64,000 nt of DNA from DASXUL01 sp036504855 (GCA_036504855.1 DASXUL010000160.1:18248-82247), one strand, 5' to 3'; positions 18,901 to 27,629 are shown, numbered from the stretch's first letter. Notes: a model not told the origin generated them from the letters alone. Numbers and translations: made by a program.

Positions 18901-19159
18901 CGCGGAGACATCGTACGCGGGCATCCGCGGCGTCGTCAAAAGCGCGTGGAAACAGGAGAACGGCGTCTTCAGCCTGAAGGTCACGATTCCAGCCAACACC
19001 ACCGCCACCGTATCCATCCCGGCCGCAAGCCCCGAGGCGGTCACGGAGGGCAGCCGTCCCGCCGCGCAATCCGAAGGGGTACGCTTCCTGCACACCGATA
19101 GGGGCCGCGCCGTCTACTTCGTGGGCAGCGGCGAGTACGAGTTCCAGTCCAGCCGCTGA
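15953..19159 (+). CDS. Secreted alpha-L-rhamnosidase, GH78
   Basis: The protein has 1068 residues. ATG 15953, with AAGGAA upstream, gives a signal peptide ending near SSAAM. An Ig-like N-terminal domain (PVGMDVLQPRLSW) is followed by an inserted sugar-binding-like beta domain (residues ~150-290). Then come the rhamnosidase N domain (HINGHRVGDDIFAPGWTDY), the concanavalin-like domain and the (alpha/alpha)6 catalytic domain. The acidic cluster DCPQRDERLGWMGD and the TIWERWDG motif match the catalytic acids of GH78. The enzyme removes terminal alpha-L-rhamnose from polysaccharides or glycosides. It is the last gene of the operon that includes the ribose-type importer, and a strong hairpin follows at 19178. 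Confidence 0.93.
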   Translation: MKTPYAAILVALALMGGRSSAAMTAQQLRCEYHANPVGMDVLQPRLSWIVESSRRAELQTAYQIIVSSRPDAEKGDLWDTGKVSSSETAHIAYAGKPLGSREEAYWKVRVWDRDGAPSAWSPVARWSMGLLKPSDWTAKWISAPPIPAEPAGTVNPFEGLSWIWTPGEDALSNAPKGARFFRKTLSLPAADALAEATFTITADDQFSLFINGQNAGSSDGSVDAWRRVENLDVGRFLKPGDNTLAIWVGNAAPGPAGVIGVLKARLASGAAVICPVDATWKSSKEQQKGWETAGFDDAQWPAAVETAKIGEAPWHVPGQAVNTELPPAPFMRREFRIPGRVEKATLSITALGLYEAHINGHRVGDDIFAPGWTDYHKRVYYRTYDVTDLVHAGENALGAILADGWACGYVGLGGRDRYGIGRPRLLAQLDVVTSDGRVHSIASDGSWKTTYGPIREADLLMGETHDGRLELPGWDAAAFNDAAWKPVDVRDPWNAPLQAYPGVPVREMRTLKPIGVTEPKPGHYVYDLGQNMVGWARVALSGERGAKVTLRFAEMLNPDGTVYLTNLRSARATDTVYLKGGAEVFEPKFTFHGFRYIEVTGVAAKPAIEDITGVVTHSDTPPAGAFSTSNAMVNQLQSNIEWGQRGNFLEVPTDCPQRDERLGWMGDAQVFIRTACANMDTAAFFTKWLVDVDDAMRDGAFTDVSPDVAGGAGTAAWADAGIICPWTIYEVYGDKRVLERHYAAMARYVRWMERNSKDLLRPAEGYGEWLSIGADTPKDVLATAYFAYSTGIVAKAARVLGKTEDAAAYEDLYERVKAAFNKAYVSDDARIEGDTQACYVMALYMDLLPADKRAAAARRLVNDIRARGNHLSTGFIGTGMLNPVLSREGYTDVAYQVFLQDTFPSWFFSIKQGATTIWERWDGWTPEKGFQDPGMNSFNHYSFGAVGQWMQATVGGIDTDTSPEGVGFRRIVIAPEPGGDLTHAETSYAGIRGVVKSAWKQENGVFSLKVTIPANTTATVSIPAASPEAVTEGSRPAAQSEGVRFLHTDRGRAVYFVGSGEYEFQSSR

Positions 19160-19177
19160 GTTCGGCAGGGCGCGGAG

Positions 19178-19220
19178 AGCCGGCGCCGGCGGGATGGTCG
19201 TTCCGCCGGCGCCGGCTTTC
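19178..19220 (+). terminator. Hairpin after the rhamnosidase gene
   Basis: Arms 19178-19192 and 19203-19217 are 15-bp perfect complements made almost only of G and C, with a 10-base loop. Only a short TTTC follows, so termination efficiency is uncertain. It ends the sugar operon and precedes the subtilase gene. Confidence 0.6.
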
Positions 19221-19422
19221 CCCGCCCCACCGAAGTCACACGAATTCCATAATGTCCGCTACGCTGGACAGGGCGGGCGAAGACTGGTAGGCTTATAGTA
19301 TGGGATGGGGCATCGCGCAGAGCGGTTTCCGGCCGCCGGCGCGGCGAACACATGTCCCCACTCGAGTTGATCCGACGCCCTTGGGCGCTTCGGGAGGAGC
19401 ACCGTACAGGAGCACGATACCT

Positions 19423-22272
19423 ATGAAACCCACTCCGGCGAACCGCTACAACCACCTACCCGCGATGGCGCGCGCCATCGCGCTTTCCGTCGCCGTCGCG
19501 TTCACCCTGCTGGTTGGCCCGGCTATCGCCGGCCTGCCGCTCGCTGAACTCGTTCCGCCGCCCGAGCCCGTTCTCCAGCCCGAAGTGCTGCCCATCACCG
19601 ATGTCGATCGCGATGGAAACCACATTGACGACTCGATCGATGCGGTGTTGAACCAGTCCTACTCGGTGATTGGCGCCTCCACCTCCAGCGCCGCGCGCGT
19701 TGGCGACGCGCTGAACCGGTTGGATGAGCCTGTGGAGGTGGAGTTCAACTTCTTCCGGCGCATCACCCAGGACGAGATCAACGCCTTCCTGGACGCCGGC
19801 GGCGACATTACCTATATCTACAAAGCCACCGGCTATGGGTGGAATGGCACGATCCCCCGCGGGAACGTCGATCGGGTGGTCGCGGAAATGGGCCCCGGGT
19901 TCAACGCCGTGGTGGAGGCCGTGCCAGCCAGGCTGTATCTCTACAACGCCACCCGCAACGGGCGCGTGCGCTCCGTTTGGCCGCTGGGCTATAAGGGCAA
20001 CGCCAACATCACCATCGCGATCCTGGACACCGGCATTTCCGCAACGCACACCGACCTCGCGGGGCGCCAGGTCTACTGGAAGGACTGCACCACCGACAAC
20101 TCCTCCACGCCGATCGACATCGGCGAGCACGGATCGCACGTTACCGGCATCGCCCTCGGAACCGGCGCCGCGATGGGAACCAACCCGACAAGCATCTTCT
20201 ACAGCGACTCCAACGCATTCCAGACGCAGCCCACATCCTACCCAGCCAGCTCCTACTCCCGCACTGTCGTCGACGTGCCGACTCCCTCGGGCGGCACGGG
20301 GGCCGCGACCTTCAAGTACTCGGCCGTCGGCAAGTGGGCCAACATCGGCTCCAGCCGGGCCGCCAAGCTGTACTTCGGCGTATGGAACCCCTTCGACGAC
20401 GCCACCACCGCTACCGATGATCGCGGAAACTTCAGTTACCTATCCGGCCCGCAGGATGCCACCGGGGCGTTCACGTTTTCTCCCACCACCACAATGAGCT
20501 CTCCCATCAGCCTCACAGCCGGGAGCGGAACGGTGAAGATCAACACGCCGTACTTCCAGAACATCCTGGTGCAGGCGGCCGGCACAGGCTGGGGCACGCC
20601 CGATCCGTTGCAGCACTTCACTATCGCCACCACGTTCACGGCGCAGAACGGCAACAAGTTCTCCGTGGGCGATAGCTACCCGTTGGTGTCCGGCGTGGCG
20701 CCGCTCTGCAAGTGGGCCGGCATCAAGGTGTTCCAGAACGACGGCACGGGCACCTCCGTGGAGATCAGCGCCGGACTGGATGACCTCGCCGTGAAGGCGT
20801 CCGCGAACAACATCAAGGTCGCGAATATGAGTCTCGGCCTGTCTGGCAACCTCGAGTCTCTGCGCGTAAAGGCGAACAACGCCGTGAAAGTCGGCGTCTT
20901 CGTGGCCGTTGCGATGGGCAACAGCGGCCCCGACGGCAGCCCCACGGATCCCGCCCGCGCCGGCCTGGTGATGACGGTTGCCGCCGGCAACTCCTATGAT
21001 CAGCTCACCGATTACACAACCAACGGGTTCACCGGCGGCGCGGACAACGGCGGCGACGCCATCAAGCCAGACATCGTCGCGCCGGGCGGCTCTTTCTACT
21101 ACGGCTACATGATGAGCGTTGACTCCAACGACGCAGACGCCTTCTCCCCCACGTTCGCAGACGGGAAGGCCAACGACTACAAGGCGATCAACGGCACGTC
21201 CATGGCGTCGCCCTTTGTGGCGGGAGCGGCCGCCCTGGTGATCGACGCCTGGCAGCAGTCTGGCCACACGTGGAAGTACGGCACAACCGCCAGCCCGACG
21301 ACCGACCCGCTCTTCGTGAAGATGATCCTCTGCGCAACAGCCACCGAAACGAACTCGGAGCGTGAGTACGGGACGGGCAGCTCCGCCAACAACCCGACGC
21401 TCGGCCGCGCGGCCTCGCCCAAGGACGGACATGAGGGGTACGGCTTCATCAACGTGGACGCCGCCATCGAATGCCTGCGCCGCACGCTGACCTCCACGGC
21501 GGTCTCCGAGACGCTGGGCGCCGGCCGGTTCGACAAGCGAGCCAGCGGCTTCAACCTGCCGCTCACCGCCGGCACGGCCCGCACCATCAAGCTCACCGTT
21601 CCGGCGGGAGCCGACTACGACCTCTACCTCTACAGCCCCAACGTCACCGTATCGGGAAACGGTAATCCGGTGCTCGTGGCCAACTCAACCGTCGCGAGCA
21701 CGGCCGGGAACACCGAAACCATCAACTACACGCCTGGCGTCTCCGGCACGTACTACCTCGTGGTGAAGCGCGTCTCCGGCAGCGGGCAGTTCACCCTGAA
21801 CCTGGTCAGCGTGGGCAGCGCCCCCACGGTTACCACCGGCGCGGCCAGCAGCGTCGCGGCGGCCACCGTCACCGTCGCGGGAACCGTCAATCCCAACGGG
21901 CTCGCCGCCACCGACCACTTCGACTATGGCCTGACCACCGCGTACGGGTTCGCAACGCCGAGCGTGAGCGCCGGCAGCGGGACCACCGCCGCATCGATGT
22001 CCGCCGGCCTCACCGGCCTCGCATCGGGCACCACGTATCACTACCGCGCCTCCGCCAACAACTCGGCGGGCACAACCAACGGCGCCGACGCCACGTTCAC
22101 AACCAAGTACGCCACCGCCGACGTAAAGAAGGCCATGCAAATCTACGCGGGCCTCGCGAACTCTTCCGCCGATGCCGCGCGCCTGAACGTTGTAACGTCC
22201 TCCGCCGGAGTGAACATGCTGGACATTGTTCAGCTTGCCCGTAAGGTGGCCGGCACCGTGGCGAACCCGTAG
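19423..22272 (+). CDS. Secreted subtilisin-like serine protease (S8) with PPC, Fn3-like and dockerin-like ends
   Basis: The protein has 949 residues. ATG 19423 follows CAGGAG and opens a signal peptide (ending around IAG). A short Ca-binding-like loop (DVDRDGNHIDD) precedes the protease. The catalytic triad is visible as AILDTGIS (Asp), GEHGSHVTG (His) and GTSMASPFVAG (Ser), with an unusually long insertion of about 170 residues between the His and the substrate-binding part. After it come a PPC domain (ADYDLYLYSP, then GTYYLVVKR), a fibronectin-like domain (TVNPNGLAATDHFDYG) and a C-terminal helix pair. That pair (VKKAMQIYAGLA and VNMLDIVQLARKVAG) resembles a dockerin and matches the end of the protein at 23709. 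It probably degrades or matures extracellular proteins while held in a surface assembly. Confidence 0.9.
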   Translation: MKPTPANRYNHLPAMARAIALSVAVAFTLLVGPAIAGLPLAELVPPPEPVLQPEVLPITDVDRDGNHIDDSIDAVLNQSYSVIGASTSSAARVGDALNRLDEPVEVEFNFFRRITQDEINAFLDAGGDITYIYKATGYGWNGTIPRGNVDRVVAEMGPGFNAVVEAVPARLYLYNATRNGRVRSVWPLGYKGNANITIAILDTGISATHTDLAGRQVYWKDCTTDNSSTPIDIGEHGSHVTGIALGTGAAMGTNPTSIFYSDSNAFQTQPTSYPASSYSRTVVDVPTPSGGTGAATFKYSAVGKWANIGSSRAAKLYFGVWNPFDDATTATDDRGNFSYLSGPQDATGAFTFSPTTTMSSPISLTAGSGTVKINTPYFQNILVQAAGTGWGTPDPLQHFTIATTFTAQNGNKFSVGDSYPLVSGVAPLCKWAGIKVFQNDGTGTSVEISAGLDDLAVKASANNIKVANMSLGLSGNLESLRVKANNAVKVGVFVAVAMGNSGPDGSPTDPARAGLVMTVAAGNSYDQLTDYTTNGFTGGADNGGDAIKPDIVAPGGSFYYGYMMSVDSNDADAFSPTFADGKANDYKAINGTSMASPFVAGAAALVIDAWQQSGHTWKYGTTASPTTDPLFVKMILCATATETNSEREYGTGSSANNPTLGRAASPKDGHEGYGFINVDAAIECLRRTLTSTAVSETLGAGRFDKRASGFNLPLTAGTARTIKLTVPAGADYDLYLYSPNVTVSGNGNPVLVANSTVASTAGNTETINYTPGVSGTYYLVVKRVSGSGQFTLNLVSVGSAPTVTTGAASSVAAATVTVAGTVNPNGLAATDHFDYGLTTAYGFATPSVSAGSGTTAASMSAGLTGLASGTTYHYRASANNSAGTTNGADATFTTKYATADVKKAMQIYAGLANSSADAARLNVVTSSAGVNMLDIVQLARKVAGTVANP

Positions 22273-22296
22273 TCGCAGCAGAAACGCAACTGAGGA

Positions 22297-22332
22297 AGGG
22301 CTTCCCCGATCCGCTCGGGGAAGCCCTTTTTT
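22297..22332 (+). terminator. Rho-independent terminator of the subtilase gene
   Basis: A 13-bp perfect stem (22297-22309 with 22315-22327) with a five-base loop is followed by six T residues. It starts 25 bp after the stop codon. Confidence 0.9.
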
Positions 22333-22389
22333 CGTGCGGGGCCAAGCGTCGGCTTGCACCGCAGATCGCCGATAGCCGCGAAAAGAGAC

Positions 22390-22422
22390 TAGACGCTCGC
22401 CAAGAAAGGTTATATAATTATG
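22390..22422 (+). promoter_or_regulatory. Putative promoter/operator of the GntR-type regulator gene
   Basis: TATAAT at 22413-22418 lies 17 bp after TAGACG. It is embedded in TTATATAATTATG (22410-22422), the same 13-mer as in the divergent promoter at 6025-6037. AT-rich stretches of this kind are rare in this GC-rich window. Autoregulation and control of the 6-kb promoter by the regulator are inferred. Confidence 0.5.
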
Positions 22423-22492
22423 CTATCCTTATGCTGACAGAGGCTCTCTCCAGACGCCTTCCGGTCCATTCCACCCTGCCAATCGGACAACT

Positions 22493-23674
22493 ATGACTCC
22501 AGACCCTGCGCTCTTCCCTCAGAGGTCGCCCTTCGATCCGACCAACGCGATGCCGCGGTACCTTCAGGTGCGCGACTGGTTGGCCGAGCGCATCGAGTCG
22601 GGCGCCGTCGCCAAAGGCACAAAGCTCCCCGCCGAAAAGGACTGGGCTCCCGCCCTCGGGATCTCCCAGATGACCCTGAACCACGCCATACAGGCCCTCG
22701 TGAAAGACGGCCTGATTGTGCGGGAAGTGGGGCGAGGGACCTTCGTCGCCGATTCCGAGAGAACCGTCACTCCCACCCACATCGGCCTTGTGTTGCACTG
22801 GCGCAAGGACTCCGACGGCGGCCACTACGGCACCCACATGTTGCAGGGCATCTATCAGACGGCCGCCAACCGCCCTGTTCGCCTTTCCTTCGTCTGGGGC
22901 TCCCATTTCGACGACGAGCCCGCTGACCACTATGTGCGACTGGCCGCCGAAATGAACGCGGACGGCCTGCTTCTCGTCATCCCTCCCGCGCACGCCCTTA
23001 TCAATGTACTTACGCTGCAAGAGGCCGGGATTCCCTTCGTGGTTGTTGGAGCCTCGTGGGATTCCTATCAACTGCCGTGCGTAGACTTCGACAACGCCGC
23101 CGGAACGGAACAGGCCGTCCGGCATCTCATGGCGCTGGGGCACGAGAGAATCGGCCTCATCAACGGCGCCATGTACCTCCGCAGCAGCCTTATCCGCACC
23201 CGCACGTTCCACCACGTGCTGGAGGAAAACGGGCTGGCTTTCGACCCCGCTTGGGAGGTGACGTCACCATCGTTCACGATGGACGCTCACGCTGCACAGA
23301 ACTTGAAGGCGCTGCTCCACTCCTCCCAAGCGCCCACTGCATACTTTGCCGCCGGTTACTACCTGTCCATGCAAACCACCGAAATGGTGCAGAGCTTGGG
23401 CTGGAAAATCCCGGAGGACATATCGGTGGTAGGGTTCGGCGATCCGTTTACGGCCGCCTACCTATCGCCGCCGTTGACGACCGTGAGACACCCCATCGAG
23501 ACGCTTGGCGAGTTGGCCGCCACCCGTCTGTTGGACGATGTGGCAAACAGCCGTCTTTCATCCGATACCGATCTCCTGCCCGTGGAGTTTGTTGAACGCC
23601 GCTCCACGGCGCCCTTGCTACCAAACGGAACAGCCGGCCACCCGCACGCCGGAGGCGAAACCGCACGCGGATAG
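22493..23674 (+). CDS. GntR-family transcriptional regulator with LacI-type sugar-binding domain
   Basis: The protein has 393 residues. Residues ~18-90 form a GntR winged helix (RYLQVRDWLAERIESG; KLPAEKDWAPALGIS; LVKDGLIVREVGRGTF). Residues ~95-380 form a periplasmic-binding-protein-like effector domain of LacI type: HIGLVLHW, the ADGLLLVIPP strand, HLMALGHERIGLI and the closing DISVVGFGDP. This hybrid is typical of regulators that sense a sugar and repress catabolic genes. It lies 220 bp after the subtilase terminator and shares an upstream motif with the sugar operons. No better target is visible in the window. Effector unknown. Confidence 0.9.
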   Translation: MTPDPALFPQRSPFDPTNAMPRYLQVRDWLAERIESGAVAKGTKLPAEKDWAPALGISQMTLNHAIQALVKDGLIVREVGRGTFVADSERTVTPTHIGLVLHWRKDSDGGHYGTHMLQGIYQTAANRPVRLSFVWGSHFDDEPADHYVRLAAEMNADGLLLVIPPAHALINVLTLQEAGIPFVVVGASWDSYQLPCVDFDNAAGTEQAVRHLMALGHERIGLINGAMYLRSSLIRTRTFHHVLEENGLAFDPAWEVTSPSFTMDAHAAQNLKALLHSSQAPTAYFAAGYYLSMQTTEMVQSLGWKIPEDISVVGFGDPFTAAYLSPPLTTVRHPIETLGELAATRLLDDVANSRLSSDTDLLPVEFVERRSTAPLLPNGTAGHPHAGGETARG

Positions 23675-23708
23675 CCGGCTATTCCCCACTCCCGATGGAG
23701 TTCTCTTT

Positions 23709-26700
23709 ATGATATCACGCAAGTGGCTTTTACTGGCCGCCGCCTGTATGGCGATGGGCCATCCCGCCAAAGCCCAGGTTGTCGCCGGTCCCGCCCGCAA
23801 CATCACGGCGGACCTGCCAGCCTCTGATGGTTGGCCCAAGCTGGGCGCCAATGCGACCAAGGTCAGCTACACCAGCAACGCCGGCCAATACAATGGCATC
23901 GGCACCAACGCCGATGTCTGGATCTGCGACCTGGACGGCACAAACCGCCAGCGAATCGCCCCGCATCTCCGGGCTACCGAGGAATACGGTTCCGTCTCCC
24001 CGGACGGAACGAAGGTCCTCCTACACTCATTCAGCAACGACGGCAACGGCACGGGCGCATCGGACATCTGGGTCTACAACCTCGTCACCGGCGTCTATAC
24101 GCAGATGACTGTCGACAGCCCGAACGTGAACAGCATCTACGACGCTTACCCGTCGTGGAGCGCCGATGGCAGCCATATCATCTTCATGTCGCAGCGCAAG
24201 CGCGACGTCGCTCTGATCCAGGGCTATCAAGCTTGGTCGATTCTGGCAGACAAGCCGGAAAACACAACCGACAACGTCGCGGTCCAGTTGACCAACTTCA
24301 TGGGCATCAGCTACAAGGATACGTCAACTCCGCCGAAGGACGTGGCGCTGTTTGCGGGACAGGCCTCCAGGCTGTACGGAATGCCGGACGGGCGCATCGC
24401 CTTCCTCGGCGTTCGCAAGGAAGTCAGCATCCCGAGCGCAACCGCTCCCACTGACCCCCTCAAGGCCACCTATCCAGCCGAGCTCTACATCATGGATGCC
24501 GTTGACTCGGATGGCGATAAGCAGGGCGACAACCTGATCCGCGTTACCGACACCGCAACGCTGCTCAACACCTCCGGCAAGCCCTGTTCCGTGTACGACC
24601 CGTCGTTCGCGATGGGCCGCATGTTCTTCTGGTCCAACTTGTGCGCGGATGGCCAGTGGCACCAGTTCTCCTGTGACCCGACCGGCGTCAACAAGGACGT
24701 CTGGCAGGTTACATGCGCCAACTACGCCGAGGCATACGGTCTGGCCCAGGGCAACAAGCTCGTCTTCCAGCTACAAAACGCCGACACCAATTCCAAGGGA
24801 ATCGGCGTTACAAACAACGACATCGGCATCTACGATCTCGTTCAGGACGACGGCGTCTGGGATGCCGGCATCAATGGCCACCTGTTGGTTCAGGGCGATC
24901 GAGGCCAGGGCGGCATCCGGGTGAACCTCTATAACGGCGCAACCCTCATCGCCAATACCCTCACCGACGCCAATGGCGATTACTCCTTTACCGGTTTGCG
25001 CCCCGGCGGCTATTACGTTCGGTTCCTCACCGATCCAGACAATGCCGCGACGGCGATGCCCGTTTCCACCGTGGGCCGCGGCTGCGTTGTTCCGCCCCAC
25101 GCCACCGTTACCGTAGACGCCTTCACCGCGCCCGCCGCGGCCCCGCGCCCCGGCGGCCTGATGGCCACCGTTACCGGCGGCAACGTCACCCTCATCTGGC
25201 AGCCGGTCGCTGAATCCACCAACGCCACCAACGGCTTCACGTACCAGGGCTTCAACGTCTTCCGCTCCGACAGCGAGGACGGCCCGTGGACCAAGCTCAA
25301 TACCGACCTCATTCCGCGCAATACCAACGGCATCAACAAGTGGGTCGATGAGGCGCCCGCCGACCTCACCAAGTCCTTCTACAAGATGGATAGCGTTACC
25401 ACTTCCATCGCCACGGCGCCGAACGGCGCCCAGACGCTGGAATCCACTTATTCCGAGTTCGCCCAGGCCGCGAACAACCTCGTCTACAACGGCTCCTTCG
25501 AGCAGGCGAACGGCAGCATCCCGACCGGATGGACGAATGCAGCCCTTAACGCCCAGAACGCTTGGGGCACAGACAACTCGGATGCCGTGGACGGCTCGCA
25601 GTCCTTGTTCGTGTCTCCTGGCGCCACCGCCGCCGGCGGCGGCTGGGTTGAATCCTACACCACAGAGGCGAACGGACTGAACAACTTCTTCTGCGTGCCC
25701 AGCAACCCGAATACAGCCTACGTTCACGGCGGTTTCATCCGGTTCGCCAACACGCCGTTCTCCACGCACACAGGTTGGATCGCCCTGGCTTACGGCGTTA
25801 CCGATCCCTGCGTTGGCATTCCCAACTGGTACGATCCGGCCGGTTCGCCGTCCGGCGGCGCCTATCGCTCCTCCACGGTGACCTCCGTCACCGCCACGCC
25901 GAACACGCCTTGGACGTGGAGCTCCTTCACGGCAACGGGCAAGGCGTTTGACGGCGCTTACTACACCCGCATCAACCCCAACTTCGCGTTCGACGCCAAG
26001 TCCATTGCCACAAACGCTAAAACGCTGTTCGATGAGCTGCACTTCCAGGTGAAGCGCGTTGGCCTCACCGGCAACGTCTGGGGTCGCGTGATCGATCAGG
26101 CGAACAACGCCGTCGGCGGCGCAACCGTAACCGACGGAACGCGCACTGTCATCACCGATAGCAGCGGCTTCTTCGCCCTGCGCAACGTGCCTACCGGACC
26201 GGTCAGCATCAACGTTTCCTACGGTTCCGCTACAGGCTCGGCCTCCGTAACCAATATCGGCGGCGCCGTGGTTGCCCTGCCGATCCAGCTCTCCGGCACT
26301 GTGCCGCAGGCCGGCCTTATCGGCCAGGTGTGCGACATCAACGGCGCCCCCGCCGCCAACGTTCGGGTGCGCGCCATTGTATCGGCAACCCCGGCCATTG
26401 GCGACGAGACTACCTACGAAGCGAAGACCGACGCCAGCGGCAACTACTCCATCGACTTCGGCGGCACGCCTCCCGACCTGGCCAAGCGCGTCTGGCTGAT
26501 CGCTTCCAAGGCCGGCTATCAGACCGCCCCGGTTCTCACCAGCCGCGCTCTGACCGCCGCGGGCAAGACCGTCGCCAACTTCACCGGACCCTACACGCTC
26601 GGACTCCCGATGCCGATCCTCGAGATCGGGAAAACCAGCACGCCGCCGACGATCGACGGCTCCGTCAATCCGTCCGAATGGGCCGCTTCGGGCGCCTATC

Positions 26701-27527
26701 CGTTCTACGCCTACCAGACCTTTGTTGCCCCGCAGACCCCCAGCACCGCCTACGCGATGTGGGACGATCAGAACCTCTACCTCGCCATCGTGGCAACCGA
26801 ACCGAACACCGCCGGAATGAAGGTCTCCGCCCTCTGCTCAGGCATCGACCCCACGCCTCACACATGGGGTGACGACCACGTTGAACTGCTCGTGGACCCG
26901 ACCGCCGGCACCGCGTATGGCCAGTTCAACCTGGTATGGCACATCGGCGCCAACACGAACACCAGCGGCGTCAGCGGCCTCGGCATCGACGACGGCACCT
27001 ACCGCTCCGGCCCCGTGAGCCTCGCTGATCCCTACTACGCGGACTCCATCTACAGCCTCAACCCCGACCCCATCGCCGGCAACCCCGTTGTGAAGGTGGA
27101 TGCCGCCAGCGGCAAGTGGAGCGCCGAGTTCAAGATCCCGTTCATGGATCTGTCCGGAAACACCACGGGAATGATGGTTAATGCCCCCGTGGCGGGCGAT
27201 GAATGGCGCGGCCTGATTGCCCGTCTGCGCACGCAGAACAACGAGAACAGCACCACGTCCTACCAGGCCGGCGGCTTCACGAACGCCGTCTTCTTCAACA
27301 CCTGGCGTTTCGTGAACGCCATTACCCCGCCCGCTGTGAAGGGTGACCTCACCGGTGACAAGCAAGTGACCGCGCTGGACGCGGCCGCCGCGCTGAAGAT
27401 CGCCGCCGGCATCGATAACCTCAGCGGCCGCCTCAGCCAGGGCGACGTTGTCGCCGACAGCAAGGTAAACCTCCAGGACGCCGCCCGCATCCTCCGCAAG
27501 GTGGATGGGCTGGACGCCGCCTGGTAG
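23709..27527 (+). CDS. Large exported multidomain protein with TolB-like repeats, CBM-like and dockerin-like domains
   Basis: The protein has 1272 residues. ATG 23709 follows GGAG and opens a signal peptide (residues 1-22, ending AKA). In order: PD40/TolB-like beta-propeller repeats (e.g. YPSWSADGSHIIFMSQ), an SdrD-B-like domain (TDANGDYSFTGLRPGGYYV), a fibronectin-like domain, a CBM-like jelly roll starting NLVYNGSFEQANGSIP, two carboxypeptidase-regulatory-like beta domains (GRVIDQANNAVGGATV; GQVCDINGAPAANVRV), a CBM9-like domain (PTIDGSVNPSEW, then WGDDHVELLVDP) and a dockerin-like end (GDLTGDKQVTALDAAAAL, then KVNLQDAARILRKVDG). No catalytic domain is recognised, so binding or scaffolding at the cell surface is the likely role. 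The next genes encode prepilin-like proteins. Confidence 0.8.
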   Translation: MISRKWLLLAAACMAMGHPAKAQVVAGPARNITADLPASDGWPKLGANATKVSYTSNAGQYNGIGTNADVWICDLDGTNRQRIAPHLRATEEYGSVSPDGTKVLLHSFSNDGNGTGASDIWVYNLVTGVYTQMTVDSPNVNSIYDAYPSWSADGSHIIFMSQRKRDVALIQGYQAWSILADKPENTTDNVAVQLTNFMGISYKDTSTPPKDVALFAGQASRLYGMPDGRIAFLGVRKEVSIPSATAPTDPLKATYPAELYIMDAVDSDGDKQGDNLIRVTDTATLLNTSGKPCSVYDPSFAMGRMFFWSNLCADGQWHQFSCDPTGVNKDVWQVTCANYAEAYGLAQGNKLVFQLQNADTNSKGIGVTNNDIGIYDLVQDDGVWDAGINGHLLVQGDRGQGGIRVNLYNGATLIANTLTDANGDYSFTGLRPGGYYVRFLTDPDNAATAMPVSTVGRGCVVPPHATVTVDAFTAPAAAPRPGGLMATVTGGNVTLIWQPVAESTNATNGFTYQGFNVFRSDSEDGPWTKLNTDLIPRNTNGINKWVDEAPADLTKSFYKMDSVTTSIATAPNGAQTLESTYSEFAQAANNLVYNGSFEQANGSIPTGWTNAALNAQNAWGTDNSDAVDGSQSLFVSPGATAAGGGWVESYTTEANGLNNFFCVPSNPNTAYVHGGFIRFANTPFSTHTGWIALAYGVTDPCVGIPNWYDPAGSPSGGAYRSSTVTSVTATPNTPWTWSSFTATGKAFDGAYYTRINPNFAFDAKSIATNAKTLFDELHFQVKRVGLTGNVWGRVIDQANNAVGGATVTDGTRTVITDSSGFFALRNVPTGPVSINVSYGSATGSASVTNIGGAVVALPIQLSGTVPQAGLIGQVCDINGAPAANVRVRAIVSATPAIGDETTYEAKTDASGNYSIDFGGTPPDLAKRVWLIASKAGYQTAPVLTSRALTAAGKTVANFTGPYTLGLPMPILEIGKTSTPPTIDGSVNPSEWAASGAYPFYAYQTFVAPQTPSTAYAMWDDQNLYLAIVATEPNTAGMKVSALCSGIDPTPHTWGDDHVELLVDPTAGTAYGQFNLVWHIGANTNTSGVSGLGIDDGTYRSGPVSLADPYYADSIYSLNPDPIAGNPVVKVDAASGKWSAEFKIPFMDLSGNTTGMMVNAPVAGDEWRGLIARLRTQNNENSTTSYQAGGFTNAVFFNTWRFVNAITPPAVKGDLTGDKQVTALDAAAALKIAAGIDNLSGRLSQGDVVADSKVNLQDAARILRKVDGLDAAW

Positions 27528-27538
27528 AACAGTCAAGC

Positions 27539-27629
27539 ATGATCTGTGAGCGGTAGACCGTTCGCTTCGGCGTCCCGGTCCGCATCCGGCGCGGGCGCCG
27601 GAGCAAACGGGCCGCCGCTCACAGATCAT
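27539..27629. repeat. 15-bp inverted repeat between the multidomain gene and the first prepilin gene
   Basis: Arms ATGATCTGTGAGCGG (27539-27553) and its exact complement (27615-27629) enclose 61 bp of GC-rich sequence. The repeat begins 11 bp after a stop codon and ends 22 bp before the next start. It could terminate, attenuate or protect the downstream transcript. Confidence 0.6.

Noticed and set aside
15950..19093. A minus-strand open frame of 1047 codons opposite the rhamnosidase gene
   Set aside because: Same reason; the GH78 motifs lie on the plus strand and the shadow has no family features.
24470..24540. EF-hand or dockerin repeat inside the 1272-residue protein (DAVDSDGDKQGDN)
   Set aside because: A single Ca-loop-like segment inside the propeller region without a paired helix; not enough to call a domain.
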